A DNA stretch of 64,000 bases from NCBI GenBank assembly GCA_963665455.1, contig OY762279.1:496001-560000 (forward strand). The letters run 5' to 3'. How positions within the stretch are numbered: the stretch's first letter is position 1; each line of letters starts with the position of its first letter. Positions 47,711 through 56,864 of this stretch are shown here, piece by piece. This DNA comes from VXNE01 sp963665455. Its GTDB lineage: Bacteria; Pseudomonadota; Gammaproteobacteria; Pseudomonadales; Azotimanducaceae. The translations under genes and the position numbers were made by a program. The notes beneath the pieces are model-generated. The model saw only the letters and a list, made by a program, of their open reading frames with translations. It ran no database searches and was not told the origin of the DNA.

Positions 47711-49059
47711 TGTCGGTAGCACATCATCTGTCCGGTTTCGTAGCACGTAAGTTGTCCGCTTTCGTGGGGCCCGAAGGGAGGCTCGGTGAGGCGGACGGAG
47801 TGGCTACGGGAGACGAGGATGATGAGGTTCGAGGAGGCGCTGGACGCGTGGACGGAGAAGCGGCTGACGCAGGAGGAGGCGGCGCAACTGCTGGGGGTGT
47901 GCGCGCGGACGTTCCGGCGCTACGTGGATCGCTACGAGGAGGCCGGCCTGGACGGCCTGGTGGACAAGCGCATGTCGCAGGCGTCGTCGCGGCGCGCGCC
48001 GGTCGACGAGGTGGTGCGTCTGGAGGCGCTGTACCGGGAGAGCCAGCAGGGCTGGTCGGTGGCGCACTTCCATGATCGCTATCGGGAGCGGCATGCGGGG
48101 GAGCGCTCCTACACGTGGGTCCGGAACCGGCTGCGGGAGGCGGGGCTGGTGGCCCGGGGCAAGGCGCGGGGCACGCCGCGGCGGCGGCGCGAGCGGGCCG
48201 CGATCCCGGGGCTGCTGCTGCACCAGGACGGCTCGACGCACCGCTGGGTGCCCGGGGCGGAGTGGGACCTGATCGTGACGATGGACGACGCGACCTCGGA
48301 GGTGTACTCGGGCTTCTTCGTCGAGGAGGAGGGCACCTGGTCGAGCCTGCGCGGGGTGCGCGAGACGCTGCTGGCGCGGGGGCTGTCCGGCAGCCTGTAC
48401 ACGGACCGGGGGTCGCACTACTGGCACACGCCGGAGGCCGGCGGCAAGGTGGACAAGGCCAACCCGACGCAGTTCGGGCGGGCGATGGCGGAGCTGGGGA
48501 TCGAGATGATCCCGTCGTACTCGCCGGAGGCGCGGGGGCGCCCCGAGCGCTGGTTCGGGACGGTGCAGGGGCGCCTGCCACGGGAGTTGGCGCAGGAGGG
48601 GATCACGAGCATGGCGGAGGCGAACCGCCATCTGCGCGAGTCGTTCTGGCCGGACCTGCACCGCCGCTTCGGGGTCGCGGCGCGCGAGCCGGGCAGCGCG
48701 TTCGTGCCGCTGCGGGACGTCGACCTGGACGACATCCTGTGCCCGAAGGCGGAGCGCACGGTGGCGGGCGACAACTGCGTGGCCTACCGGGGCCTGTCGC
48801 TGCAGTTGCCGGTGGCGCACGGTCGGCACTACATCAAGCGCCGGGTCCGTGTGCACGAGCACGCCGACGGCACGCTGTCGGTGTTCCACGGGCCGCGGCG
48901 GCTGGTGCGCTACGACGCGGCCGGCGCCGTGCTCGCGGACGCGCTGGCCCTGGCGGCGGGATGGCACGGTGCCGGGAACGCCGCTGGCCCGGGACGGGCG
49001 TGCGGCAACCGGACAGATCATGTGCTAACAAAACCGGACAGATCAATTTGCTAACGACA
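47711..49059 (+). mobile_element. complete IS1202-like (ISNCY) insertion sequence
   Basis: 1,349 bases. The left end TGTCGGTAGCACATCATCTG and the right end (on the other strand) TGTCGTTAGCAAATTGATCTG form imperfect inverted repeats of about 50 bases. Each contains two tandem TAGCAC...CTGTCCG subunits, likely transposase sites. The flanking 16-bp direct repeat (47695-47710, 49060-49075) is exact. IS1202-family elements are known for unusually long target duplications, which this fits. It inserted between the IS1380-like remnant and the PEGA lipoprotein gene. Confidence 0.8.
47786..49054 (+). CDS. IS1202-like (ISNCY) transposase
   Basis: 422 residues, open throughout. The N-terminal helix-turn-helix (RLTQEEAAQLLGVCARTFRR) is followed by a DDE integrase core: LHQDGSTHRWVPG, TMDDATSEVYSGFFVEEEG, SLYTDRGSHYWHTPEAGG, and MIPSYSPEARGRPER with the final Glu. 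The start may be GTG 47786 or ATG 47819. The stop lies inside the right inverted repeat. Because target duplication, ends and core motifs are intact, the element could still be mobile. Confidence 0.88.
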   Translation: MRRTEWLRETRMMRFEEALDAWTEKRLTQEEAAQLLGVCARTFRRYVDRYEEAGLDGLVDKRMSQASSRRAPVDEVVRLEALYRESQQGWSVAHFHDRYRERHAGERSYTWVRNRLREAGLVARGKARGTPRRRRERAAIPGLLLHQDGSTHRWVPGAEWDLIVTMDDATSEVYSGFFVEEEGTWSSLRGVRETLLARGLSGSLYTDRGSHYWHTPEAGGKVDKANPTQFGRAMAELGIEMIPSYSPEARGRPERWFGTVQGRLPRELAQEGITSMAEANRHLRESFWPDLHRRFGVAAREPGSAFVPLRDVDLDDILCPKAERTVAGDNCVAYRGLSLQLPVAHGRHYIKRRVRVHEHADGTLSVFHGPRRLVRYDAAGAVLADALALAAGWHGAGNAAGPGRACGNRTDHVLTKPDRSIC

Positions 49060-49075
49060 CGAAAACCCGCCGCTG
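49060..49075. repeat. target-site duplication of the IS1202-like element, right
   Basis: Exact second copy of CGAAAACCCGCCGCTG. It ends at a TTGACA (49075-49080), a possible -35 for the next gene. Confidence 0.8.
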
Positions 49076-49133
49076 TTGACACCGAACGGTTGATTCGCTA
49101 GCGCTCTCTACACGAGACTAAACGGAGCAGAAG

Positions 49134-49784
49134 ATGCAGTTGCGCCCGCAAATTGTCCGGCCCGCTCTCCCCCTCCTATACGTCGCATTGCTGTCGGCGT
49201 GCGCCTATACCAGCACGTATCACGTGACTTCGACTCCCACGGGAGCACAAGTTTTGGTGGACGGGACTCTGAAGGGCAGCACGCCAGTCGAGTTCACTTA
49301 CTCGGACCCGGTCAACCGGACGATGGTGCTACAGAAGGAAGGCTACAAGGAGCTTACGGTACCACTTCGGACGCTATCAACATCGAGGGCAAGCCGTCAT
49401 TACACTTTGGAGGAAGCAGCTCCAGTATCTTTTGTTCGCACCATGGAACCGTCTTGGACATCCGTGGAAGTTCGAGATGGCCTTTCCCAGGACGGCTCTT
49501 GGAACTCCGTTATGGACGTGTTAGTATGTAGGTTTGACCTCGAAGTATTGTCGCGAGAGAACGGCTATATGCGAACCTCTTGGCTTTACACTTGGCTCGG
49601 AGATTTGCGCGAGGACTACCGAGTACGTGTCACCATCAAGTTCAATCCGGAACGCAGTAAGGTCGACATAAAATCAGAAGCAAATTACCGTCAAGAGACG
49701 GGATGGGTTCTCGGGAGCGATAGCGCCCTGCTCCAGACCGTTCGGACCGACTTGATGGGTACTGTGGGTCGGATAACGCGATAG
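49134..49784 (+). CDS. PEGA-domain lipoprotein
   Basis: 216 residues. CGGAGCAGAAG precedes the ATG. The signal MQLRPQIVRPALPLLYVALLSAC has lipobox LSAC. Residues about 28-75 form a PEGA domain (YHVTSTPTGAQVLVDG, GSTPVEFTYSD, VLQKEGYKELT), a small beta domain common in cell-envelope proteins. The C-terminal 120 residues have no named domain but include strands SWLYTWLGDLREDYRVRVTI. It is clearly lower in GC than its neighbours, suggesting separate origin. Bases 49785-50094 hold no gene I can support. Confidence 0.8.
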   Translation: MQLRPQIVRPALPLLYVALLSACAYTSTYHVTSTPTGAQVLVDGTLKGSTPVEFTYSDPVNRTMVLQKEGYKELTVPLRTLSTSRASRHYTLEEAAPVSFVRTMEPSWTSVEVRDGLSQDGSWNSVMDVLVCRFDLEVLSRENGYMRTSWLYTWLGDLREDYRVRVTIKFNPERSKVDIKSEANYRQETGWVLGSDSALLQTVRTDLMGTVGRITR

Positions 49785-50094
49785 GACGAAGTCCCGAGAA
49801 TCATCTCGAAAGAGGGCACGCTATCTTGGCCCGTTACTGCGCAGAACGAAGTTCGCGTCGCTCCTGTACCTCAGATTGCCATGGTGCCTTCACGCAACCT
49901 GTGGTTCAACGCATCCCTTGGCCTTGTCGACCGTAGACGAACTACTTGTCTCGGACGGGGACGTGCGTTAAGCCGTGCGGCGTGGCGTACTTGCGGCTTG
50001 ACCTGAGCGGTCTCCGAAAGGGCGATTTGGGGCAGCAAACCATCGGGTGGGTGGTGCGGCTCCATCGCGGTCGCTCAATGGAGGGAAGCGCCCC

Positions 50095-51129
50095 GTGTCG
50101 AACATCGTAGTCTGCGCCGACGGCACCTGGAACCGGCCGGAGGAGGACGTTGCGGGGGACCACCCGACCAACGTGCTGCGGCTGGCGCGGGGCGTGTCCC
50201 CACGTCGCGGCGAGATCCGCCAGCACGTCTTCTACGACTGGGGTCTCGGCAGCTACCACGACGGCGCGGTGGCGGGGCTGACGGGCCGCGGCATCCGCAA
50301 GAACATCCTGGACGGCTACCGCTACCTCGTGCACAACCACGCGCCCGGCGACCGCGTCTTCCTGTTCGGCTACAGCCGGGGCGCGTACACGGTCCGGGCG
50401 CTCTGCGGGCTAATCAACAACTGCGGCATCGTCCGCCGCGCCGACGCCCGCCTGATCGGCGCCGCGTGGCGGATGTACAAGAGCCCCGCGCCCGGGAACC
50501 ATCCCGGCGGGGACGCGGCGCGGGCGTTCCGCGAGGCGCACAGCCACCCGAACAGCCGCGCCGTGCACTTCGTGGGCGTGTGGGACACCGTGGGCGCGCT
50601 GGGCATCCCCTTCAGCCTGATGGGCCTGTTCCGGGGCGACGACGAGTTTTACGACACCCGCATGGGCGGCAACGTGCGCACCGCGCGGCACGCGCTGGCC
50701 ATCGACGAGCGGCGGGCGGACTTCGCGCCGACGCTGTGGCAACCGCGGGAGGGGGTGGACCTCAGGCAGGTGTGGTTCGCGGGGTGTCATGGAGACGTCG
50801 GTGGGGGTCATGCGCCGGACGACGATGGTTCGCGGATCTCGGACGTGGCGTTGGGTTGGATGCTTGACGAAGCGGAGGGAGCGGGGCTTGAGATCGAGGA
50901 CCATCTGAGGGAGGGCCTGACCGACGGGCGCTTGTCGCGCATCCACCGGTCGCGGGTCAGGGCGTTCCGGCTGCGGCCGGCGGTGGACCGGGAGTTGCAC
51001 CATGCGGAGATTCCGACGTGGGTGCATGCGAGCGTGCGGCCTCGGTTCGAGGAGACCGGGTATGCACCGGCCGAGCTCCGGGAGCTGCTCGAGGCGAGGG
51101 GTGGGTGGGAGAAGGTGCTCGAACGCTGA
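50095..51129 (+). CDS. DUF2235 alpha/beta hydrolase (Tle1-like lipase fold)
   Basis: 344 residues from GTG 50095 with GGAGGG nine bases upstream. DUF2235 signatures: NIVVCADGTWNRPEE at the start, the nucleophile elbow VFLFGYSRGAYTVR (GxSxG with Ser near residue 90), HFVGVWDTVGALG with the probable acid, and VWFAGCHGDVGGGH with the probable His. This fold includes type VI phospholipase effectors and housekeeping lipases. No type VI genes or immunity partner are seen. A second, diverged DUF2235 gene is at 60240-61463. Confidence 0.85.
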   Translation: MSNIVVCADGTWNRPEEDVAGDHPTNVLRLARGVSPRRGEIRQHVFYDWGLGSYHDGAVAGLTGRGIRKNILDGYRYLVHNHAPGDRVFLFGYSRGAYTVRALCGLINNCGIVRRADARLIGAAWRMYKSPAPGNHPGGDAARAFREAHSHPNSRAVHFVGVWDTVGALGIPFSLMGLFRGDDEFYDTRMGGNVRTARHALAIDERRADFAPTLWQPREGVDLRQVWFAGCHGDVGGGHAPDDDGSRISDVALGWMLDEAEGAGLEIEDHLREGLTDGRLSRIHRSRVRAFRLRPAVDRELHHAEIPTWVHASVRPRFEETGYAPAELRELLEARGGWEKVLER

Positions 51130-51247
51130 CGCCGCACTTGGTCGGATACCGCCGAGCGATGGTCGGGACGCTAGATGGGCGGTTCACCTTAAAATCGGCT
51201 GAACGAACCTCACATTTCTCGGACATGACCGGACTTTGGAGTAGAGG

Positions 51248-51973
51248 GTGACCGAGGAGTTCCTGAATCGCCTGTTGCAGCCCGTCCACGCTAGCTGGAG
51301 AGATTTCCTCCGTGAGCAACTGCGGAACTTGGACGAGGAGTTTGCGGAAACGCTAGAAGCGGACCCGGCGTGGTTGCCGGGAGCCGACAGATGTCTCGCC
51401 GCTTTCTCAGTTCCGCGCAGTGATGTCCGCGTCGTTCCGCTTGGGGAGTCGCCCTACCCGAGAGAGGAAAGCGCCACAGGTCTGTCGTTCCAGGACGGTG
51501 CCGTCCATGAGATATTCCGCTGCGATGGCAGACTTGCGGTTGAAGTCAACCGTGCCACCTCTCTACGCAACCTACTGAAGGCATGGTTCGTGGCGACCGG
51601 CAGGTTGGCTGTTGGACAGACCTCGTCAGACCACGTGAGAGAAATGGACCACGTTGGGCTGGTGGCTGGCTTGAACGAGATTTTTGATCGGGGGCGGCAG
51701 AGCGGGTGGCTGTGGTTGAACGCGGGACTGAGCCTCCGTCTGACGCAGACTAGGGCGCCGCAAATCCGGATGTGGGAGCCGCTGGTGAATGCCGTTCTTC
51801 GGGATGTCTCAGATATAGGGGCTCGGGCAATGCTAATGGGGAGATTCGCAGAGCGATTTGAACCCGCGTGCCGCGATCCGCTGGTCTCCGTTCATCCACG
51901 TCGAGAGGGCTTCGTGGCGGATCGAGATGTGACGAACTTCCTGCGTCTCTGGCGCCATTTGATCGAGATTTGA
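51248..51973 (+). CDS. uracil-DNA glycosylase-fold protein lacking the catalytic Asp
   Basis: 241 residues from GTG 51248. The order of family-1 UDG motifs is kept: VVPLGESPYP (residues 62-71) in place of VVxLGQDPYH, ATGLSF, TSLRNLLKAW in place of SLRNIxKEL, GWLWLNAGLSLR in place of LLLNxxLTV, MWEPLVNAVL, and SVHPRREGF in place of HPSPLSxxRGF. The water-activating Asp is Ser and the HPSPLS loop is altered, so ordinary uracil excision is unlikely. It may bind DNA or have changed chemistry. The next gene, 45 bases on, encodes a small Cas2/SinR-like protein and probably belongs to the same operon. Confidence 0.7.
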   Translation: MTEEFLNRLLQPVHASWRDFLREQLRNLDEEFAETLEADPAWLPGADRCLAAFSVPRSDVRVVPLGESPYPREESATGLSFQDGAVHEIFRCDGRLAVEVNRATSLRNLLKAWFVATGRLAVGQTSSDHVREMDHVGLVAGLNEIFDRGRQSGWLWLNAGLSLRLTQTRAPQIRMWEPLVNAVLRDVSDIGARAMLMGRFAERFEPACRDPLVSVHPRREGFVADRDVTNFLRLWRHLIEI

Positions 51974-52018
51974 CGTGCGCGGGTAGGCAGTCAGCCTTAG
52001 CCCCATCAGGAGCCACCT

Positions 52019-52318
52019 GTGAGTAAGCTTAAAGCCTACCTGGTCGCCTACGATCTCAACGGTAGGCCGCTAACTGAGAAGGGCCAAGAAGAGCTTGAGA
52101 AGGACCAAGACTGGACCGTCGAGCACCTCTTCAACGGGATCTGGGTGCTCCGCACATACTTGGAGACCGAGTTCGTCGCCGATAAGGTATCGCGATTGCT
52201 GCAGCCTATTGGCAGCTCTCTGATCGTGGTCCCGTTGTCCAAGAAACGTCTCGTTCACGGGCGCGGAATCGGTCCTCTTCGTGTCGCTTTGCTTCGGAAG
52301 TACTTAGCTGATCGCTAA
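52019..52318 (+). CDS. small Cas2/SinR-like ferredoxin-fold protein
   Basis: 99 residues from GTG 52019 with AGGAG seven bases upstream. LKAYLVAYDLNGRP at the N-terminus, FNGIWVLRTYLE in the middle and SSLIVVPLSKK near residue 75 follow the beta-alpha-beta pattern of SinR-type small proteins, which share the fold of Cas2 (short strand YLVAYDL, Asp at its end). No cas1 or CRISPR repeats are nearby. The assignment rests on pattern only. It is paired with the UDG-like gene. Confidence 0.55.
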   Translation: MSKLKAYLVAYDLNGRPLTEKGQEELEKDQDWTVEHLFNGIWVLRTYLETEFVADKVSRLLQPIGSSLIVVPLSKKRLVHGRGIGPLRVALLRKYLADR

Positions 52319-52431
52319 CCGCCCTCGTCGCTGGCGACTCGTTCGGGACGTGACTGTCACCACCCGCAACCGCCGACTCCTGGCAGTCCGCTCCCGCCGA
52401 TGGGGGTGGAGGATATTAGGGTCGGTACGAG

Positions 52432-52785
52432 CACGACAGCCCCTCCGGGCACATCCCGTTCCTGACGAGCCACGACGGCTACAGGTAGCGGCTCCTGATC
52501 GTGAACCGCAACGAGGATGCCGTGGCCTATACGCTGACCCTCCACACGGAGGGCGACGGCACGGCGGACCCGACGACGGTCGAGGGCATTGGCGATGGGC
52601 GGCGGGACGACGACCCTCAAGGTGGCCGACGAGGTGACCTTCCGAGCCCGCCCCGCGCGTCGGCGACGCTCGACATCGTGTCGAGCCCGACCATGGTGGA
52701 CGTGGCCACGACGATGGTGAACCAGGCGGACCAGTCCACGGACACCGTGGTCCTGCACATCGGCAACCGGGACAAGAACAACTAG
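52432..52785 (+). pseudogene. C-terminal fragment of exported protein family
   Basis: HDSPSGHIPFLTSHDGYR, a TAG, then LLIVNRNEDAVAYTLTLH matches the C-terminal domain of 43977-45551. The middle (GIGDGRRDDDPQ) is frameshifted, and the end (SATLDIVSSPTMVDVATTMV, QSTDTVVLHIG) is back in frame. It retains its own terminator downstream. The N-terminal 80 percent of the gene is missing. Confidence 0.7.
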
Positions 52786-52834
52786 CCCTAGCCGGGCGGC
52801 CATCACCCAAGCAGCGTGGGCGCTTGGGTTCGAG

Positions 52835-52858
52835 AAGGGGGGCGCAAGCCCTCCTTTT
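52835..52858 (+). terminator. rho-independent terminator of the fragment
   Basis: Stem AAGGGGGGC/GCCCTCCTT with one G-T pair and GCAA loop, ending in four T. It is a close relative of the terminator at 45604, as expected if the fragment is a duplicate of that locus. Confidence 0.65.
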
Positions 52859-53069
52859 CGTTGGGTCTTCCGCCCGCGCGAAACTCCGTTCCGGCCATTC
52901 GGCGGGATCACGCCTCCAGATCGAGTTCGATCATGGCCGTGTCGCCGTCGGGGTCGCGTTCCCCGCCGGGCGCCGCCGGTGCGGCCCGACCGGGCGGCAA
53001 CGCGGCTCCCTTGCCCGGAGACCCGCGGCTACCGGGCAGGACGCGCACGTTGCCCGCGACGGGTTGCCG

Positions 53070-53573
53070 TCAACCCGGCGTGGGGGAAATCGATGCGCTC
53101 TCGGCGGAGGTGGTCGCGTCGTCTTGTGCGGGTTCCGTACGACTTGGTGCGGGTTGGACGGCTGCGGGCGCCACCAGCTGGGGAGGCGCGGCCATCACCG
53201 GCTGAACGATCACCGGCGACCTGGTGAGGGCGAATAGCTGCATTCCGGCGACGGCGGTGATGAACGCCACCATCAGCCCGAAGCCCAACTTCAACGTGCC
53301 GTTCACCCCGTCGATCTTGGCGTTTAGCTCGGTGCGCACGCGGTCGACCTCCGCCCGCGCGCCGTCGATCTTGGCGTTGAGTTCGGTACGGGCGTTGGCG
53401 ATCTCCGCCCGCACACCGTCAAACCCCGCGTCCAAGTCCTTGCGCACGGCGACGTGCTCGCCGAGCTGGTCGCCGAGCACCTGCGCCAGGCCCCTGGCCT
53501 GCTCCGGTGCCATGCCCTTCTGTTCCATTTCGTCCGCCACCTGCAGGGTGTCGAATACCGGTTGATGTGCCAT
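53070..53573 (-). CDS. coiled-coil membrane protein (DUF1640-like), copy 1
   Basis: 167 residues from ATG 53573 (AAAGGACGCGCAAGC upstream). MAHQPVFDTLQVADEMEQKG and a helical region (QARGLAQVLGDQLGEHVAV) precede a coiled coil of 11-residue repeats (VRAEIANARTELNAKIDGAR). A membrane helix (LGFGLMVAFITAVAGMQLFA) and a proline-rich tail follow. The layout resembles DUF1640/CCDC90-type proteins. It is transcribed away from the exported-family gene at 53915, and the pair recurs at 62126-63190. Confidence 0.75.
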   Translation of the reverse strand: MAHQPVFDTLQVADEMEQKGMAPEQARGLAQVLGDQLGEHVAVRKDLDAGFDGVRAEIANARTELNAKIDGARAEVDRVRTELNAKIDGVNGTLKLGFGLMVAFITAVAGMQLFALTRSPVIVQPVMAAPPQLVAPAAVQPAPSRTEPAQDDATTSAESASISPTPG

Positions 53574-53914
53574 GCTTGCGCGTCCTTTCGTCAGGATAAC
53601 CATTTCCGTGACGCCGGGCATCCATCCGTCGCCTCTCGGGAATGAGAGGAACGCGGAAACGGCGTTCGGGCCAGCGGGGGACTCTACGGGGTCCGACTCC
53701 TTCAATCTGTAGGATTTCGCCTCGAGATTTGTAGGAAAACGCCCCGACGTGCGGTTCGCGCCCGCCGGCGCCGGCGACATTCGGGGCGAAGACGTTGACC
53801 GGTGCGGGACCGTCGTACAACGTCTAGCCGAGTTTGCTCGTGGCCGCCGGCGCGGGTTGGGGCGCATGACGACATCCGCGACGCTCTCGATCCGGCGGCG
53901 TCCGAGCCGCACAC

Positions 53915-55726
53915 GTGCTCGAAGGAGTTCTCGCCGTCGACCCCGCCGTCGCCGTCGCGAAGGGCTGCTACCCCATCTCCGGCTCCACCCCGGGCACGGG
54001 GCTGCCGGCCCGCGCCACCCTCGGCGAAACCCGCTGGCTGCTGGTCGACGACGGCCCGATCTGGATTCGCCATGACATCAACGAGCACCTGGCCCTCCGC
54101 GGCACCGCGCCCAGGCTCCATTCGCGCCTGACCACCTCGAGCGCCTTCGTGCGGCTCTTCCCCGACGGCCTGGTGGCGACCAACGCCGACACCTTCGCCA
54201 GGGACCGCCACCCCGTCTTCCGCCATGACCTCCCGCCCGGCCGGGCGTTCAACACCGGCAGCGACACGGCCACCGTCGAGCTCGACCTGGAGGGGGTGCC
54301 GGCGACGTCCGGCCTGGGCGCGGGCGAGGTCCGCGTGCGCGCCTTCGAGACCATCGGCGACGCGATCCGCGCGCGCAATCCCCTCAGCCTCGACAAGCGC
54401 GGGGTCGTCCTGAAGGTGGCGTACAGCCTGCGCTTGATTTCGACGCCGCTGCGCCAACGCGCCAGGGCCGCGTCGGGCTTCCTCCAGTTCGGCGTCGGCT
54501 CGCGCGTGCCGATCGGCGGCTTCGACTTCTCCGTCGAGGACGGCCACCTGCAGCCGGACGGCCGCCCGGCGGGCACGGACCTCGAGGAGTACAACGTCGA
54601 CGTCAAGAAGTCCGTCATCACCTTCTCCGGCAACGGCGGCTTCGCCTTCGCCCCCCTGAAGGACGGCTGGACCGTCGAGACGGTGGACCCCAACTCGGGC
54701 CTCTGCCGCGGCGACGCGAAGCTCGCCAAGGGCGACCCCGACGCCAACCCGCCGGTGGCCGCGCAGCCCTCGCGCACCATTCATCCGGTCTCCTTCGGCA
54801 CCAACGGCGGGGACTATCCGGCCGGTCCGGCCACCACCCCCATGGTGCGCGGTTCGTGGCATCTCTGCGCGACGGTGCCGGCCGACAACATGGAGTTCCT
54901 CCCCGAGGCGGACTACCACGTCGGCGCGACCTTCGTCGCGAGGGACACCGCCCGCCCGTTCCCACCCCAGGCCGCCGAGGACGACGAGCTCCCCCTCGGC
55001 ACCATCTGGTACGACGGCCTCGCCATCCACGTGCCGCTCCTCACCACGGACCCGGCGTACCTCCAGGACCTCATCGTCGTGAACCGCCACCGGCGCCTGG
55101 TGGACTACACGCTGGTGGTGAACCCCGGCCCCGGCGGCACCGCCAGGCCGCGCGTCCTCTCCGGCGAACTCCGCCGCAGCGGCCAGACCCGCCTGAGCCT
55201 GGCGGACCTCTCCATCGTCACCGGCACCACCGAGGCGACCGCCCTGCTCGCCATCGTCTCGCTGCCGAACATGATCGACGTGGCGCTGAACACCGTGAAC
55301 CGCAGGGACGGCGCCACGGACGTGATCCTCCTCTTCCGCGGCCTCCACGATGCCCCGCTGCCGTCGTCGGCGATCGTCGATCCGAACGTGACCATCGTGC
55401 ACGTCCCGGAGGTCGTCACCGCGCCGGGGTATGCGCAGCGGCTGACCATCCAGAACCGGCTGTTCCGCCGGGCGGCGTACACTCTGACGCTGCATCCGGG
55501 GGAGGGTGCCACTGCGACGCCGGATCGGATTCGGGGTGGGGTGCCGGCGCGTGGGGTGGTCACGCTGCGCCTCCACAACGAGACGGAGCTCTCGGATGGA
55601 TGGGGGGCGGCGACGCTGCGGGTGTCGGCACCGGCGCGAAGGGTGGAGGTGTCGACGACGATTGTGAATCGGGGGGATGGGTCGGTGGATACGGTGGTGT
55701 TGCATCGGGCCGGGTGGGATGGGTGA
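53915..55726 (+). CDS. exported-family paralogue without signal peptide, double C-terminal domain
   Basis: 603 codons open from GTG 53915, but without a ribosome site or signal peptide, so the 5' end is probably lost. It shares IWIRHDINEHLAL, SGNGGFAFAPLKDGW, GLCRGDAKLAKG, WHLCATVPADNMEFLPEADY and two C-terminal domains (VHVPLLTTDPAYLQ..VNRH and VHVPEVVTAPGYAQ..IQNR) with its relatives. The founder at 43977 has one such domain, so an internal duplication occurred. The last 230 bases are nearly identical to those of 57112-58611 although the rest is more diverged, suggesting gene conversion. Confidence 0.65.
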   Translation: MLEGVLAVDPAVAVAKGCYPISGSTPGTGLPARATLGETRWLLVDDGPIWIRHDINEHLALRGTAPRLHSRLTTSSAFVRLFPDGLVATNADTFARDRHPVFRHDLPPGRAFNTGSDTATVELDLEGVPATSGLGAGEVRVRAFETIGDAIRARNPLSLDKRGVVLKVAYSLRLISTPLRQRARAASGFLQFGVGSRVPIGGFDFSVEDGHLQPDGRPAGTDLEEYNVDVKKSVITFSGNGGFAFAPLKDGWTVETVDPNSGLCRGDAKLAKGDPDANPPVAAQPSRTIHPVSFGTNGGDYPAGPATTPMVRGSWHLCATVPADNMEFLPEADYHVGATFVARDTARPFPPQAAEDDELPLGTIWYDGLAIHVPLLTTDPAYLQDLIVVNRHRRLVDYTLVVNPGPGGTARPRVLSGELRRSGQTRLSLADLSIVTGTTEATALLAIVSLPNMIDVALNTVNRRDGATDVILLFRGLHDAPLPSSAIVDPNVTIVHVPEVVTAPGYAQRLTIQNRLFRRAAYTLTLHPGEGATATPDRIRGGVPARGVVTLRLHNETELSDGWGAATLRVSAPARRVEVSTTIVNRGDGSVDTVVLHRAGWDG

Positions 55727-55967
55727 GGGCGGAGCGGGCGTGAGGCGATGGGGACTGATTCGTACCGCTCGGGGACGTTGACGGGCTGGTGGGCCATCGC
55801 ACCCGACGCTCCCGCGTCGAGAGACCGATGGTCTGAGCGGTCTGCTCCAGATTGACAATGGGCACCTCTGCCGCTAGTGTTGATCGGAGTAACCACGCTT
55901 CGGCGTGCTTGCCGACCCGACGTGGGCGGCACCTCCCATGGCCACCATCAGGTGGCCATGGCTCCAT

Positions 55968-56822
55968 ATGGGCCTCCAGTTGCAGCTTTGCTTCATCGAC
56001 GAAGCCGGGGATTTGGGTGCGCTTCGCGACCCACCCGCACCGAACGACCAACCCGTCCTGGTCGTGGCCGGGCTCTTCGTTGAGGCGGCAAGGCTCGCGA
56101 GCCTGACGCACGACTACCTCGGTCTCAAGCATCGTTTCTTTCCCGATCTGAACTACCCCTCGATTCTGCGTCTGGACCGCATCCTGCCCGAGATCAAGGG
56201 CGCGAAACTCCGCCAGGATGCAACCCGGGGGAACGCGAGGAAAAAGCGACGCGCGATCGGTTTCCTGGACCGCATCATGGGTCTGATGGCGCGACACGGC
56301 GTCCGGGTGGTCGCGCGTGTCTGGATCAAGGCGCCGGGCTCGGCGTTCGAGGGGACAGCCGTGTACACGTCCTCGATACAGGCCCTGTGCACGTACTTCG
56401 AGCACTATCTGGCCGAACACGATGGCCGTGGCTTGTGCATCGCCGACAGCCGCAACAAGAGCAAGAATCTGAGGGTCTCCCACTCGATCTTCACGCAGAA
56501 GTTCAGCGCGGCAGCCCCGAAGTACGGGCGCTTGGCCGAACTCCCGACCTTTGGCCATAGCGACAACCACGCCGGCCTGCAGATCTGCGACATTGTCTGC
56601 TCGGGGTTGCTGTACCCGATCGCGTGCTACGCATATTGCACGGGACGCGTGAACAACGTGCATGTGCAATCGGGGGCCTCCGAGCTGAGGCGCCGCTACG
56701 GGCAACGGTTGAAGGATCTCCAGCATCGCTACCACGATGCCGGGGCGGGCCGCTACGTCGGGGGCGTGGTGGTGTCTGATGCACTCGACCAGAGAAGCGG
56801 TTCCTTGATGTTCGCGGGCTAG
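55968..56822 (+). CDS. DUF3800 protein (RNase H-like fold)
   Basis: 284 residues from ATG 55968; ATG 55938 is possible. The start LQLCFIDEAGDLGAL is the DUF3800 signature with the first acidic residues, VLVVAGLFVE is the second strand, and later GRGLCIADSRNKSKN and SDNHAGLQICDIVCSGLL carry the conserved Asp residues (D in IAD, D in QICD). DUF3800 proteins are predicted nucleases often found in accessory and defence regions. It stands alone between two exported-family paralogues. Confidence 0.8.
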   Translation: MGLQLQLCFIDEAGDLGALRDPPAPNDQPVLVVAGLFVEAARLASLTHDYLGLKHRFFPDLNYPSILRLDRILPEIKGAKLRQDATRGNARKKRRAIGFLDRIMGLMARHGVRVVARVWIKAPGSAFEGTAVYTSSIQALCTYFEHYLAEHDGRGLCIADSRNKSKNLRVSHSIFTQKFSAAAPKYGRLAELPTFGHSDNHAGLQICDIVCSGLLYPIACYAYCTGRVNNVHVQSGASELRRRYGQRLKDLQHRYHDAGAGRYVGGVVVSDALDQRSGSLMFAG

Positions 56823-56864
56823 GGTGGCACCGGGGGTGTGGGACGCGTGTGCGTCTCCCATCTC

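Noticed and set aside
47804..49021. A 405-codon minus-strand frame
   Set aside because: Shadow of the IS1202-like transposase.
50047..51129. A type VI secretion effector locus
   Set aside because: The DUF2235 fold is shared with Tle1 effectors, but no VgrG, PAAR, Hcp or immunity gene is visible.
52019..52318. A true CRISPR Cas2
   Set aside because: No Cas1, repeats or other cas genes within the window, and the sequence fits SinR-type small proteins as well.
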